Of a DNA stretch of 62,865 nt, positions 7,814-16,500 are shown one piece after another (within the stretch, counting starts at the first letter, position 1; each line of letters starts with the position of its first letter). The stretch comes from an uncultured Oscillospiraceae bacterium (GTDB lineage: Bacteria; Bacillota; Clostridia; Oscillospirales; Oscillospiraceae): contig CANRFN010000020.1 of assembly GCA_947629915.1 (NCBI GenBank), positions 1 to 62,865 of the forward strand. The letters are read 5' to 3'. The translations under genes and the position numbers were made by a program. Under the pieces are notes generated by a model. That model worked only from the letters and a program-made list of their open reading frames with translations. It was not told the origin of the DNA and searched no databases.

Positions 7814-10168
7814 TTGAGAGCAGTCCCCTTCCACACCGGCTGGACCGTGTGCCACGCCGGCGATGAGGCCAATGCCAAGCCCGTAACCCTTCCCCACGAT
7901 GCCATGCTGTCTGAGCCCCGCACCGAGGACAGCGCCGGCGGCACCAACACCGGCTGGTTCGCCTGCCGGGACTACATCTATGCCAAGACCTTTGACGCCC
8001 CCGAGAACGCCGCCTACATCGAATTCGAGGGCGTCTATCACAACGCGGAGGTGTGGCTGGACGGCCAGTCTGTGCCCGCCCATCCCAACGGCTACTTCAG
8101 CTTCAAGGTCCCTGTATCCCCAGGCCACCACACCATCAAAGTGCTGGCCCACAACGCAGACTCCCCCAACTCCCGCTGGTACTCCGGCGCCGGCATCTAC
8201 CGCCCGGTCTGGATGGTGGAGCTGCCCGAAAAGCACATCCTGCCCGAGAGCATCGCCATCAAGACCCTGGACTACAAATCCCGCAAGGTCTCCGTCTCCT
8301 GCAAGACCACCGAGGCAGACGGCATCGTCACCTGCGAGATCCTGGACAAGGACAAGGTGATCGCCTCCCAGACCGGCTCCGGCACCATGACCTTCCCCCT
8401 CACGGGCACCAGGCTCTGGAGTGTGGAGGCCCCCAATCTCTATACCTGCCGCCTAACCTACGGAGAGGACGTGCAGGAGGTCCGCTTCGGCATCCGCACC
8501 GTAACCTGCGATGCCAAGACCGGCTTCTGCGTGAATGGCAAGCGGACCCTGCTGCTGGGCGCCTGCGTCCACCACGACAACGGTCTTCTGGGAGCCATTG
8601 AGCACCCCTTTGCCGCCCGCCGGAAGATCGCCCTTCTGAAAAAGGCCGGCTTCAACGCCATTCGCAGCTCCCACAACCCCTGCTCCAAGGCCATCCTGGA
8701 CGCCTGCGATGAACTGGGCGTGATGATCCTGGACGAGTACGCGGACATGTGGTACATCCACAAGACCCAGTACGACTACGCCAACTACATGGAGAAGCGG
8801 TGGAAGGAGGACCTGCGGCAGCTGGTTGCCAAGGACTACAACCACCCCAGTGTAGTGATGTACTCCATCGGCAACGAGGTCTCCGAGACCGCCCAACCCA
8901 AGGGCATCGATCTCACAGGCCAGATGCGGGACTACCTCCACACCCTGGACGATCGCCCGGTAACCTGCGGCATCAACATCTTCTTCAACTTCCTGAGCTC
9001 CATGGGCTTTGGCGTCTATTCGGACGACAAGGCCAAGGCAGAGGCCGCGAAAGCCGCACAGAACAAGGGCAAACCCCAGAAGAAGAAGGCCGTGGGCAGC
9101 GAGTTCATCAACAACGTGGCGGGCCTTCTGGGGGCCGGCTTCATGAAGTTCGGCGCCACCCTCCACGGCAGCGATGTGAAGACCCGGGGCGCCTACACCA
9201 AGCTGGACGTGGCCGGGTACAACTACGGCGTGAACCGGTACCCCAAGGACCTGAGGAAGTACCCGGACCGGGTGATCCTGGGCAGCGAGACCTTCGCCGA
9301 GGACGCGGTCACCTTCTATGATCTCGCTCAAAGAAACCCGGCCCTCATCGGAGACTTCGTCTGGACCGGCATGGACTACCTGGGCGAGGTGGGCCTGGGG
9401 GCCTGGGAGTACAAGGACTACGCCCCGGTCTTTGAGCACGAGCCCGGCTGGATCACCGCCGGCGCCGGCACCATCGATCTCGTGGGCACCGAGACCAGCC
9501 AGATGGCCTATATGCAGGTGGCCTACGAGCTCTCTCCCGTCCGGATCGGAGTGATCCCGGTGAAATACGCCAATGAGAAGCACTCCCCCGGCGCCTGGCG
9601 CATGACGAACGCCATCGAGAGCTGGTCCTGGCAGGGCTGCGAGGGCAAGGAGACCACCGTGGAGGTGTACGCCCGGGGCGCGGAGGCGGAGCTGCAGCTG
9701 AACGGCAAGTCCATCGGCAGGAAGAAGCTCCCCGCCAACCAGCAGGTGAAGTTCAAGGTGGCCTATCAGCCAGGAGAGCTCACCGCCATTGTCTACGATG
9801 GCGCCGGACGAGAGACCGCCCGCACCAGCCTCCGCACCGCCGGACCGGAGACCCATCTCACCCTCATCCCGGAACAGAGCACCGTGAAAGAGGGCGAGCT
9901 GCTCTACGTCCGCCTCCGCTACACGGACAAAGATGGCACCGTGAAGCCCCTGGAGCGGGGGGACATCAAGGTTGCCGTGAAGGGCGGCAAGCTCCTGGCC
10001 CTCGGCAGCGCCTGCTCCTACAACGAGCGCGGCTATCTCACGGACACCACAGACACCTACTACGGCGAGGCCCTGGCCATCGTCCAGCCGGACGGCACCT
10101 CCGCCATCGACCTCACCGCATCAGACGGCAAGCACACCGCCGCCTGCTCCGTACCATATCAGGCATAA
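7814..10168 (+). CDS. GH2 beta-galactosidase/beta-glucuronidase-type hydrolase
   Basis: Cytoplasmic glycoside hydrolase of 784 residues without a signal peptide. The GH2 sugar-binding domain (about 1-145: 'YIEFEGVYHNAEVWLDG', 'SRWYSGAGIYRPVW'), immunoglobulin-like domain (150-235) and barrel ('HHDNGLLGA', 'NAIRSSHNP', 'LDEYADMW') come in the normal order. The acid/base is Glu355 in 'YSIGNEVSET' and the nucleophile Glu492 in 'ILGSETFAED'. The C-terminal 200 residues are further beta domains. The start is TTG with GAGGTG seven bases upstream. Its neighbour is a sugar symporter, so imported oligosaccharides or glycosides are the likely substrate; the exact sugar cannot be read from sequence. Lys-rich residues 410-430 form an insertion in the barrel. 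Confidence 0.92.
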   Translation: MRAVPFHTGWTVCHAGDEANAKPVTLPHDAMLSEPRTEDSAGGTNTGWFACRDYIYAKTFDAPENAAYIEFEGVYHNAEVWLDGQSVPAHPNGYFSFKVPVSPGHHTIKVLAHNADSPNSRWYSGAGIYRPVWMVELPEKHILPESIAIKTLDYKSRKVSVSCKTTEADGIVTCEILDKDKVIASQTGSGTMTFPLTGTRLWSVEAPNLYTCRLTYGEDVQEVRFGIRTVTCDAKTGFCVNGKRTLLLGACVHHDNGLLGAIEHPFAARRKIALLKKAGFNAIRSSHNPCSKAILDACDELGVMILDEYADMWYIHKTQYDYANYMEKRWKEDLRQLVAKDYNHPSVVMYSIGNEVSETAQPKGIDLTGQMRDYLHTLDDRPVTCGINIFFNFLSSMGFGVYSDDKAKAEAAKAAQNKGKPQKKKAVGSEFINNVAGLLGAGFMKFGATLHGSDVKTRGAYTKLDVAGYNYGVNRYPKDLRKYPDRVILGSETFAEDAVTFYDLAQRNPALIGDFVWTGMDYLGEVGLGAWEYKDYAPVFEHEPGWITAGAGTIDLVGTETSQMAYMQVAYELSPVRIGVIPVKYANEKHSPGAWRMTNAIESWSWQGCEGKETTVEVYARGAEAELQLNGKSIGRKKLPANQQVKFKVAYQPGELTAIVYDGAGRETARTSLRTAGPETHLTLIPEQSTVKEGELLYVRLRYTDKDGTVKPLERGDIKVAVKGGKLLALGSACSYNERGYLTDTTDTYYGEALAIVQPDGTSAIDLTASDGKHTAACSVPYQA

Positions 10169-10181
10169 TACAGCGCAATCA

Positions 10182-10226
10182 GAACGGCCGCGGCGGCTGC
10201 CCGAGCGCTGCCGCCGCGGCCCGTTC
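10182..10226 (+). terminator. GC-rich hairpin between GH2 and the symporter
   Basis: GAACGG plus CCGCGGCGGC pairs with GCCGCCGCGG plus CCGTTC across a 12-nt loop, with one bulged C. There is no U-run, so it probably acts as an mRNA processing or stabilising structure rather than a full stop before the transporter gene. Confidence 0.55.
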
Positions 10227-10252
10227 CGAACCGCTCAGAAAGGAACATCGCC

Positions 10253-11722
10253 ATGGCAAACGAAAAGAAGGGCATCTGGGGATCCCCCATCGCCCAGTCC
10301 CGGATCAAATCCTCTGACGTCAAGCTGGCCGAGATGCTGTTCGGCTACTTCATCGGCCCCTTCGGCGCTCTTCTGAGCTCCGGCATCTTCACAAGCCAGC
10401 TGCAAAACTACCTCACCAACGTCCTCAAGCTGGACCTGGCCTTCTTAACCGGCCTCCAGCTGGTGTCCACCCTCTTCATCGTGGCCGCCAACCTGATCGT
10501 GGGCCAGCTCATCGAGCGCACCCGCACTCTGGCAGGCAAGGCACGGCCCTGGGTTCTCCTCTCCGCCCTCACCCTCTCCATCGCCAGCGTGCTGATGTTC
10601 GTTGTCCCCTTCCAGAACCAGGTGGCCCGGATGGTGTGGATCGCCATAGCCTATAACCTCTATTACGCGGTGGCCTTCCCCATCTACAACACCGCCAACT
10701 CCACCCTAATCCCCGTCTCCACCCGAAACAGCCAGCAGCGCTCTGCACTGGCCTCCTTCACCAACGTGGCTGGATTGGGTGTCATGGGCGTGGGCTCCAT
10801 GATCTTCCCCACCTTGGTCTCCATGGCCCTGAAGGAAGACCAGGGAAGGTGGCTGGTGGCTATGCTGGCCGTGGGCATCTTCACCGCCCTCACCATCCTC
10901 CTCCAGTTCCAGTTCACGAGAGAGCGGGTAACCGAAGAGGGCGGAGATGATGCTCAACAGCAGGCCGCCCCGCCCATCGGCCAGCAGCTGAAGGCCGTTA
11001 CCAGCGACAAGATGTGGTGGCTGGTCATCCTCTTCTACCTCTGCTTCCAGTGGGCCGGCGCCATGAAGAACGGCTCCATGACCTTCTTCTGCCAGTGGGT
11101 GATGGACAACAGCTTCTTCGGCATGGAGGATTTGGGCTCTGCCTGGGGCATGTCCCAGTCCCTCCTGGCCATCCTGGGCGCCATTCCCATGGCAGTGGCT
11201 GCCGTGTTTGTGGTGCCCCTCAGCAATAAGTTCGGCAAGCGCATGGTGACCTTCATCGGCATGGTGGTGGGCTGCATCGGCGGCGTGATCGCAGGCCTCG
11301 GCAACGGCGCCATCATCCCGGTGGCCATCGGCGTGGCGCTGAAGTGCCTGGGCTCCTCCCCGGCGGCCTATCTCATTCTCGCCATGCTGGCGGACGTGAT
11401 TGACCACATCGAGTTCACCAACAACATCCGCACAGACGGCCTCACCATGTCCATCTACAGCAGCCTCATGGTGGCCGGAACCCCCATCTGCAACGCTATC
11501 TTCAGCGCCATGCTTGGCGCCAGCGGCTATAACCAGAGCGCCGATGTGGCCCTGAACACCGCCGGACAGACTGCAGCCGCCCAGACCGCCATCACGGTGA
11601 GCTACATCTGGGTGGAGACCATCGGCTACGCGATCTGCGCCCTTCTGATCTTCCTCTGGACCGTGGAGAAGAACCTCCCCGAGGAGCAGAAGGCCATCGC
11701 CGCCCGGAAAGCCGGCAAGTAA
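10253..11722 (+). CDS. GPH-family (MFS) glycoside:cation symporter
   Basis: Integral membrane transporter of 489 residues with about twelve hydrophobic segments. It has the features of the glycoside-pentoside-hexuronide group: a N-terminal 'LAEMLFGYFIGPFGALLSSG', 'IGQLIERTRTLAGKARPWVL' in the loop between helices 2 and 3, and a central hydrophilic loop (about 222-245). The start has AGAAAGGA upstream. It is the last intact gene of the GH3-GH2 cluster and would import the glycosides cleaved by the cytoplasmic GH2 enzyme. The last 15 codons ('LPEEQKAIAARKAGK') recur twice downstream in a tandem duplication. Confidence 0.88.
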   Translation: MANEKKGIWGSPIAQSRIKSSDVKLAEMLFGYFIGPFGALLSSGIFTSQLQNYLTNVLKLDLAFLTGLQLVSTLFIVAANLIVGQLIERTRTLAGKARPWVLLSALTLSIASVLMFVVPFQNQVARMVWIAIAYNLYYAVAFPIYNTANSTLIPVSTRNSQQRSALASFTNVAGLGVMGVGSMIFPTLVSMALKEDQGRWLVAMLAVGIFTALTILLQFQFTRERVTEEGGDDAQQQAAPPIGQQLKAVTSDKMWWLVILFYLCFQWAGAMKNGSMTFFCQWVMDNSFFGMEDLGSAWGMSQSLLAILGAIPMAVAAVFVVPLSNKFGKRMVTFIGMVVGCIGGVIAGLGNGAIIPVAIGVALKCLGSSPAAYLILAMLADVIDHIEFTNNIRTDGLTMSIYSSLMVAGTPICNAIFSAMLGASGYNQSADVALNTAGQTAAAQTAITVSYIWVETIGYAICALLIFLWTVEKNLPEEQKAIAARKAGK

Positions 11723-11763
11723 TCCCCTCGCCAATCCTCCTTCCTTTTTCGTCGCGCAGCAGA

Positions 11764-11790
11764 GAGCAGGCCCCCCACGGCCTGCTTTTT
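11764..11790 (+). terminator. Terminator of the symporter gene
   Basis: AGCAGGCC / GGCCTGCT stem around a short C-rich loop, then TTTTTG, 42 bp after the symporter stop. A diverged copy lies at about 13302-13327 in repeat unit 3; it is missing from unit 2. Confidence 0.8.
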
Positions 11791-11898
11791 GCTGTCCTAA
11801 GTCGGGCAGGATGGTAAACGTTCCGTTCTGTATAAACTCAAATTTTCCTTCCAAAGAGTTTTATGCTATTCATAATTGAGAAATGTTTGTAAACTGGG

Positions 11899-11936
11899 AC
11901 GGCAGAGGCCGGGTCATGAGACCTGGCCTCTGCCGT
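11899..11936. terminator. Hairpin after GH3 remnant, copy 1
   Basis: ACGGCAGAGGCCGGGTC / GACCTGGCCTCTGCCGT, a 17-bp stem with one mismatch and loop ATGA. It sits just past the stop of the minus-strand GH3 remnant and was probably its terminator. The copy in unit 2 is at 12649-12686. Confidence 0.6.
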
Positions 11937-11997
11937 ATTGGAAAAGTAGGAGGAACGCACACCTGAAGTCGGCGCGGTTTCGGTTTTGAGATATCCC

Positions 11998-12420
11998 CTT
12001 ACCCGATGGGATCGCCTTTCCACCCCTTGCGGTATGTCAGGATCCACCGGGTGTAGTACAGAGCGATGAGCAGCCAGACCACCACGCCTACTGCGAGAAC
12101 GGCCTTTCTCCAGCAATACAGATCCATGCCGGTACGGGACAGCGCCTCAGTGTTTGCAATCGTGTATCGGATGTTGTACTTGCCTGATGCAGCGCCTGCT
12201 GCCCCTAGAGGTATCTGTGGCGTCTGCAGTGAACTTGCTGTTCTCCATCAGAGACAGGGCCAGATCGTTGCCGGCACGAACAGAGCCTTTACTGTCCTGG
12301 GTGGTGCAGGACATGACGCAGTCTGTGATCACCATGCCCTGGGCACCCTTCACCGTACAGATCCTCTTTCCGAGCAAGCCCGCTTTAGACTTGCGTCACG
12401 CGGGCAGATGAGATTACGAT
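11998..12420 (-). pseudogene. GH3 C-terminal remnant, copy 1
   Basis: Minus-strand frames encode the end of a reversed-order GH3: 'GAQGMVITDCVMSCTTQDS' (nucleophile segment) and 'RAGNDLALSLM' in one frame. After a frameshift near 12180-12215 come 'GKYNIRYTIANTEALSRTG', a membrane helix 'VVVWLLIALYYTRWIL' and 'GDPIG' with a stop at 11998. No start or upstream domains remain. The same frameshift is in copy 2, so it was broken before being duplicated. Confidence 0.75.
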
Positions 12421-12648
12421 AGTCATCGTGCGTACCAGGCCATTCCACCCATTTGCAAAAGGATCTCCCCGAGGAGCAGAAGACCATCACCGCCCGGAAA
12501 GCCGGCAAGTAATCCCCTCGTCAATCCTCCTTCCCTTTTTGCCGCCCTGGGCTGGGCAGTATGGTTAACGTTCCATTCTGTATATTCCTTAAAATCATTT
12601 TCTTAAAGTCTTAGACAGCGAATAATTAAGATTGGTTTGTAAACCAAG

Positions 12649-12686
12649 ACAGCAGAGGCTGGGTCATGAGACCTGGCCTCTGCCGT
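12649..12686. terminator. Hairpin after GH3 remnant, copy 2
   Basis: ACAGCAGAGGCTGGGTC / GACCTGGCCTCTGCCGT around ATGA, the unit-2 counterpart of 11899-11936, with two base differences in the stem. Confidence 0.55.
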
Positions 12687-12746
12687 TAGAAAGTAGGCGA
12701 TACGCACACCTGCGGTCGGAGCGGTCTCGGCTTTGAGATATCCCTT

Positions 12747-13165
12747 ACCCGATGGGATCGCCTTTCCGCCCCTTGCAGTATGTCAGGATCCACCGGGTGT
12801 AGTACAGAGCGATGAGCAGCCAGACCACCACGTCTACTGCGATAATGGCCTTTCTCCAGCCATACAAATCCATGCCGGTGCGGGACAGCGCCTCAGAATT
12901 TGCAATCGTTTATCGGATGTTGTACTTGCCCGATGCAGCGCCTGCTGCCCGTCTGCGGTATCTGTGGTGTCTGCTGTGAACTTGCTATCCACCATCAGAG
13001 ACAGGACAAGATCGTTTCCGGTACGGACAGAGCCGTTACTATCCTGGGTGGTGCAGGACATGACGCAGTCTGTGATCACCATGCCCTGGAATCCCCTTCA
13101 CCCTGCAGATCCTCTTTCCGAGCAAGCCCGCTTTAGACTTGCGTCACGAGGGCAGATGAGGTTAT
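12747..13165 (-). pseudogene. GH3 C-terminal remnant, copy 2
   Basis: Second copy of the GH3 tail: 'MVITDCVMSCTTQDSNGS', 'NDLVLSLM', 'DTADGQQALHRAS', then in a shifted frame 'GKYNIR', a TAA stop where copy 1 has TAC, and 'VVVWLLIALYYTRWIL', 'GDPIG'. It has both the shared frameshift and its own nonsense change. Confidence 0.75.
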
Positions 13166-13298
13166 GATAGTCATCGTGCGTGCCAGGCCATTCCATCCAT
13201 TTGCAAAAGGATCTCCCCTGGAGCAGAAGGCCATCGCCGCCCGGAAAGCCGGCAAGTAATTCCCTCGCCAATCCTCCTCCCTTTTTCATCGCGCAGCA

Positions 13299-13327
13299 GA
13301 GAGCAGGCACCCACGGCCTGCTTTTTG
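13299..13327 (+). terminator. Duplicated symporter terminator in repeat unit 3
   Basis: GAGCAGGC...GCCTGCTTTTTG, the same hairpin as after the intact symporter. It follows a third copy of the symporter's last codons (13213-13259), in which one base is missing. Confidence 0.55.
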
Positions 13328-13492
13328 ATTCCCTTGGTCTGGCAAGATAGTTAACGTTCCGTTCTGTACAACATACCGGATTCTATTCTAAAAGTTTTAG
13401 ACATTTCATAATTGAGAAAAGCCTGTAAACCTGAAGTGCTCAGAGGCCGATGGAAAGCCGCCAGGTTACGGCATACCCCGATGCGCATAGAC

Positions 13493-13526
13493 GCCCCCGG
13501 CGGCCCATCCCAGGGCCGCCGGGGGC
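13493..13526. terminator. Hairpin after the helicase gene
   Basis: Perfect 14-bp stem GCCCCCGGCGGCCC / GGGCCGCCGGGGGC with a 6-nt loop, 10 bp past the helicase stop. No U-run follows on the minus strand, so the terminator call is moderate. Confidence 0.5.
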
Positions 13527-13535
13527 ATCCTGTCT

Positions 13536-16500
13536 CTATCGGTTTTGGTCCGGGCTCTCCGGCCTCCGCTGGAACCAGAGGTCCGGCAGCACCAGGGCGG
13601 CGTCCCCTGTGGTGCCGTCCTCGTAGTGCTTCCGCCAGGCCACCACGTACCGGACCGCCGCCCGCACCGGGTACCAGCCCTTCTGCTGCCGCTCTGCGAT
13701 CCGGTTTTGCCCCGCCTGGGAGAGCCGCGCCACCGGCACGGCCTTGCCGTTGATCTGGGCGGTGAGGTAGATCCCGTCCAGCTGGAGGGGATCGCCGCTG
13801 CAGAGGGTACAGGCGTTTTTCTTCTTGCTCTCCCCCAGAGACCAGTCCAGAAAGAGGTCCCGGTGGCCCAGCTGCAGGGCCAGCTCATCCGGGTCCGGGT
13901 AGGACTGGCTGTCCAGGCGATAGGACACGCCGGGGACGTCCATGAACTCGTCAAAGAGGGTGGTGTCTGTGTGGATGGAGAGGTTGTCCTGGGCCCGGGT
14001 GGCGGCCACATAGATCTGCCGCCGCTCCTCGTCCCCGGGATTCCAGCACCCCTTCCAGAGGAGCCACACCTGGCGGAACTCGTGCCCCTTGGCCTTGTGG
14101 ACGGTGGACACATAGACGGTGTCTCCCGTCTCCGCCGCGTCCTCCAGCCGGGACTCCCACAGGTACTCCTCCAGATCGGATTGATACAGCTGGCTGTGCA
14201 CTTCCCGGAAGGCGTCTAAAAGGGCCTCCACCTGCCAGAGACAGGCGCTGCGCTGGAACTTGCGGTGCAGCTTGTCCCGGGCGCTGTCCCAGCTGTCTGG
14301 GGAGTACACCGAGGCCTCCGGCGGCTGCTCCCGGTCCAGCCACATCAGGAAGGACCGGACCTCCAGGATGTCGATGAGCTTGGAGTTCTCCTGGGACTGG
14401 ATGAGCCGGGCGGGAATTCCCTTCTTCTGCAGCATGCCGGTGAGCACCAGGGCCTCATCGTTGGTGCGGGTGAGCACACAGGCGCTGCCCTGCTGTCTGG
14501 CACACACCTCCGCCACCACCGCCTGCTCCAGGTTGGCCCCGGTGTGGCGGACGATGGCCACGCCACCGGCCTCCTCCCGCACGGCGGCGATGGGCTCCGT
14601 CTTCATGCGGTTTTGTAGGGTGCTGGCAAAGGCGTTGGCGAAGGACACAATGGCGGTGCCGGAGCGGTAGTTGTCTATCAGGTTGTACTGGACGGCGTCC
14701 ATCTTCTCCGGGAGCATCCGCATGTACTGGGCGCTGGAGCCCCGGAAGGCGTAGATGTTCTGGTCGTCATCCCCCACGGCGATGATGCGAAGGCCATCGT
14801 TGCGCTCCAAAAGGGCCTGCACCAGATCGAACTCCGCGGCGCTCATGTCCTGGGCCTCATCGATCACCAGCACCCGTTTGGCGGACCCGGCCGGCTCCGC
14901 ACCGCCGCTGCGCAAGAGGGCCGCCGCCTGCTGCACCGCGCTCTCCGCATCCTCCAAAGACCCAGACCGGCCCAGCAGCCGGAAGGCATAGGAGTGGAAG
15001 GTGCGGATCTCCACGTAGCGGGCGGCGCTGCCCACAAGAGCCAGGAGGCGCCCGTAGAACTCGGTGGCGGCGGCCCGGGAGAAGGTGAGCATGAGCAGCT
15101 GTTCGCTCTTCACGTCCTCCAGGGTGAGGATGGCCGCCAGCTTGTGCACCAGCAGCCGGGTCTTGCCGCTGCCGGGGCCGGCCGCCACCACGATGTGGGG
15201 AGATCTGTCGTCCTGGATGATCTCCAGTTGCCGCTGGGAGAGCTCTCCGAAGAGCTTCTGATACCGCTGGGGGGTGATGTTCCGGGTGATCTCCCGCTCC
15301 CGGTCTCCCTTGAAGTACTTGTGGAGAAAGCGCTGGTAGTCCATCTGGAAGTAGTCCTGGACGAACTGGAGGGCGGCACTGTAGTCCCGGACCATCAGGT
15401 TGGCGTACTCCCCCACGATGTGGATCTGCTGGATGCGCTGCTGGTAGAAGGCGTCCAGGAGGCGGTAGTCCTCTCGGCGGTACTGGGCCCGGTTGTCTTT
15501 CAGCTGCTTCAGCTCCATGCCGTTATACAGCACCGCAAAGCCGTCCTCCAGCTTCAGAATCTCCATCCGGGCGAGAAAGAGCAGCGCGTCCTTCACCTCT
15601 TCCAAGGTGGCGCCCTGCGTCCCGATCCGGCTGCCCCGGTAGTCCTGGAGGAGGCCCACCAGGGAGAAGCGCACCTGCCGGTCTCCGGGGGTTCCGGCGG
15701 TCTCCGCCTCAAACCGCTCCAGCAGATACCGGGCCACGTCCTGCCGCCGCTCTGCCCGGGCGGTGAGCTGCTTCCGATTGCCGCGGGGCCGGACACAGAG
15801 GACGCCGGTCTCCTTGTCCTCCTCCTTGCGGATGTACCCCATGGTGCGCAGGTGAAAGAGGATGCTGCGGATCCGCTTCTCCGAGGCGTCTTTCAGCCCC
15901 TGGTTGCGGGCGTCCTCGTTCAGGGCCCGGGCGGTACGGACAAAGCCGTCCTCGGTGATCTGGGAGAGGAGGAATGTCTCCAGGACAGCACAGCGCTCCA
16001 GCTTCTGCCTCCCGTCCTTTCCGGTCTGCAGGACGGCGGACATGTCCATGTTGTCCTCCAGCAGCCCCTCTTGCCGCATCAGGTTGACGCAGTTCACCAC
16101 TTCCTCTTTGGCGATCCCCAGCATGTCCGCCAGGTAGTCCACCCGGGACTCCGCCTCGGCGCCTCGGGCGTGCACGGTACTGCGGCTGGAGATGAGAGAC
16201 TGGAGGATCCGCCTGGCCCGCATCTGGAGCTGCTCGTCCTGGAAGAGCGGCGATGCCTCCAGGCGGGCGGAGGCCTCCATCATGGAGTTCACCTTGATGC
16301 TGGTGGCGTACACATGGGGGACGTTCTTGCCCCGGCTCACGTAGCCCGCGGTCTCCAGGGCGTTCACCGCGGCCCGGACCTTGGTCTCGATGTCCCTGTG
16401 GTCGTCATCCCAGCCGGCCTCCCGGGCGATCTCCAGGGCGGAGCAGCACACGGTGCCCCGCTTCCCGGTGAGCCCCTTGATGGCCTTCCAGATCTGCTGG

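Larger units (their letters stand above)
11675..13455. repeat. Degenerate tandem duplication, 2.3 copies of a 790/748-bp unit
   Basis: Unit 1 runs 11675-12464, unit 2 12465-13212, and a partial unit 3 13213 to about 13455. Each begins inside the symporter's last codons (CTCCCCGAGGAGCAG, altered in unit 3) and continues through its stop, a terminator region, a second hairpin and a minus-strand GH3 remnant. Units 1 and 2 close with a GTGCG(T/A)ACCAGGCCATTCC-like stretch and TTTGCAAAAGGAT. The copies differ by roughly a tenth of positions by eye and by small deletions (unit 2 lost the first terminator), so the duplication is not recent. Confidence 0.85.

Noticed and set aside
4255..7950. 1231-codon open frame antisense to the GH3 gene
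   Set aside because: It is a GC-rich shadow of the GH3 gene with repetitive Gly/His/Val composition, no ribosome site and no family resemblance.
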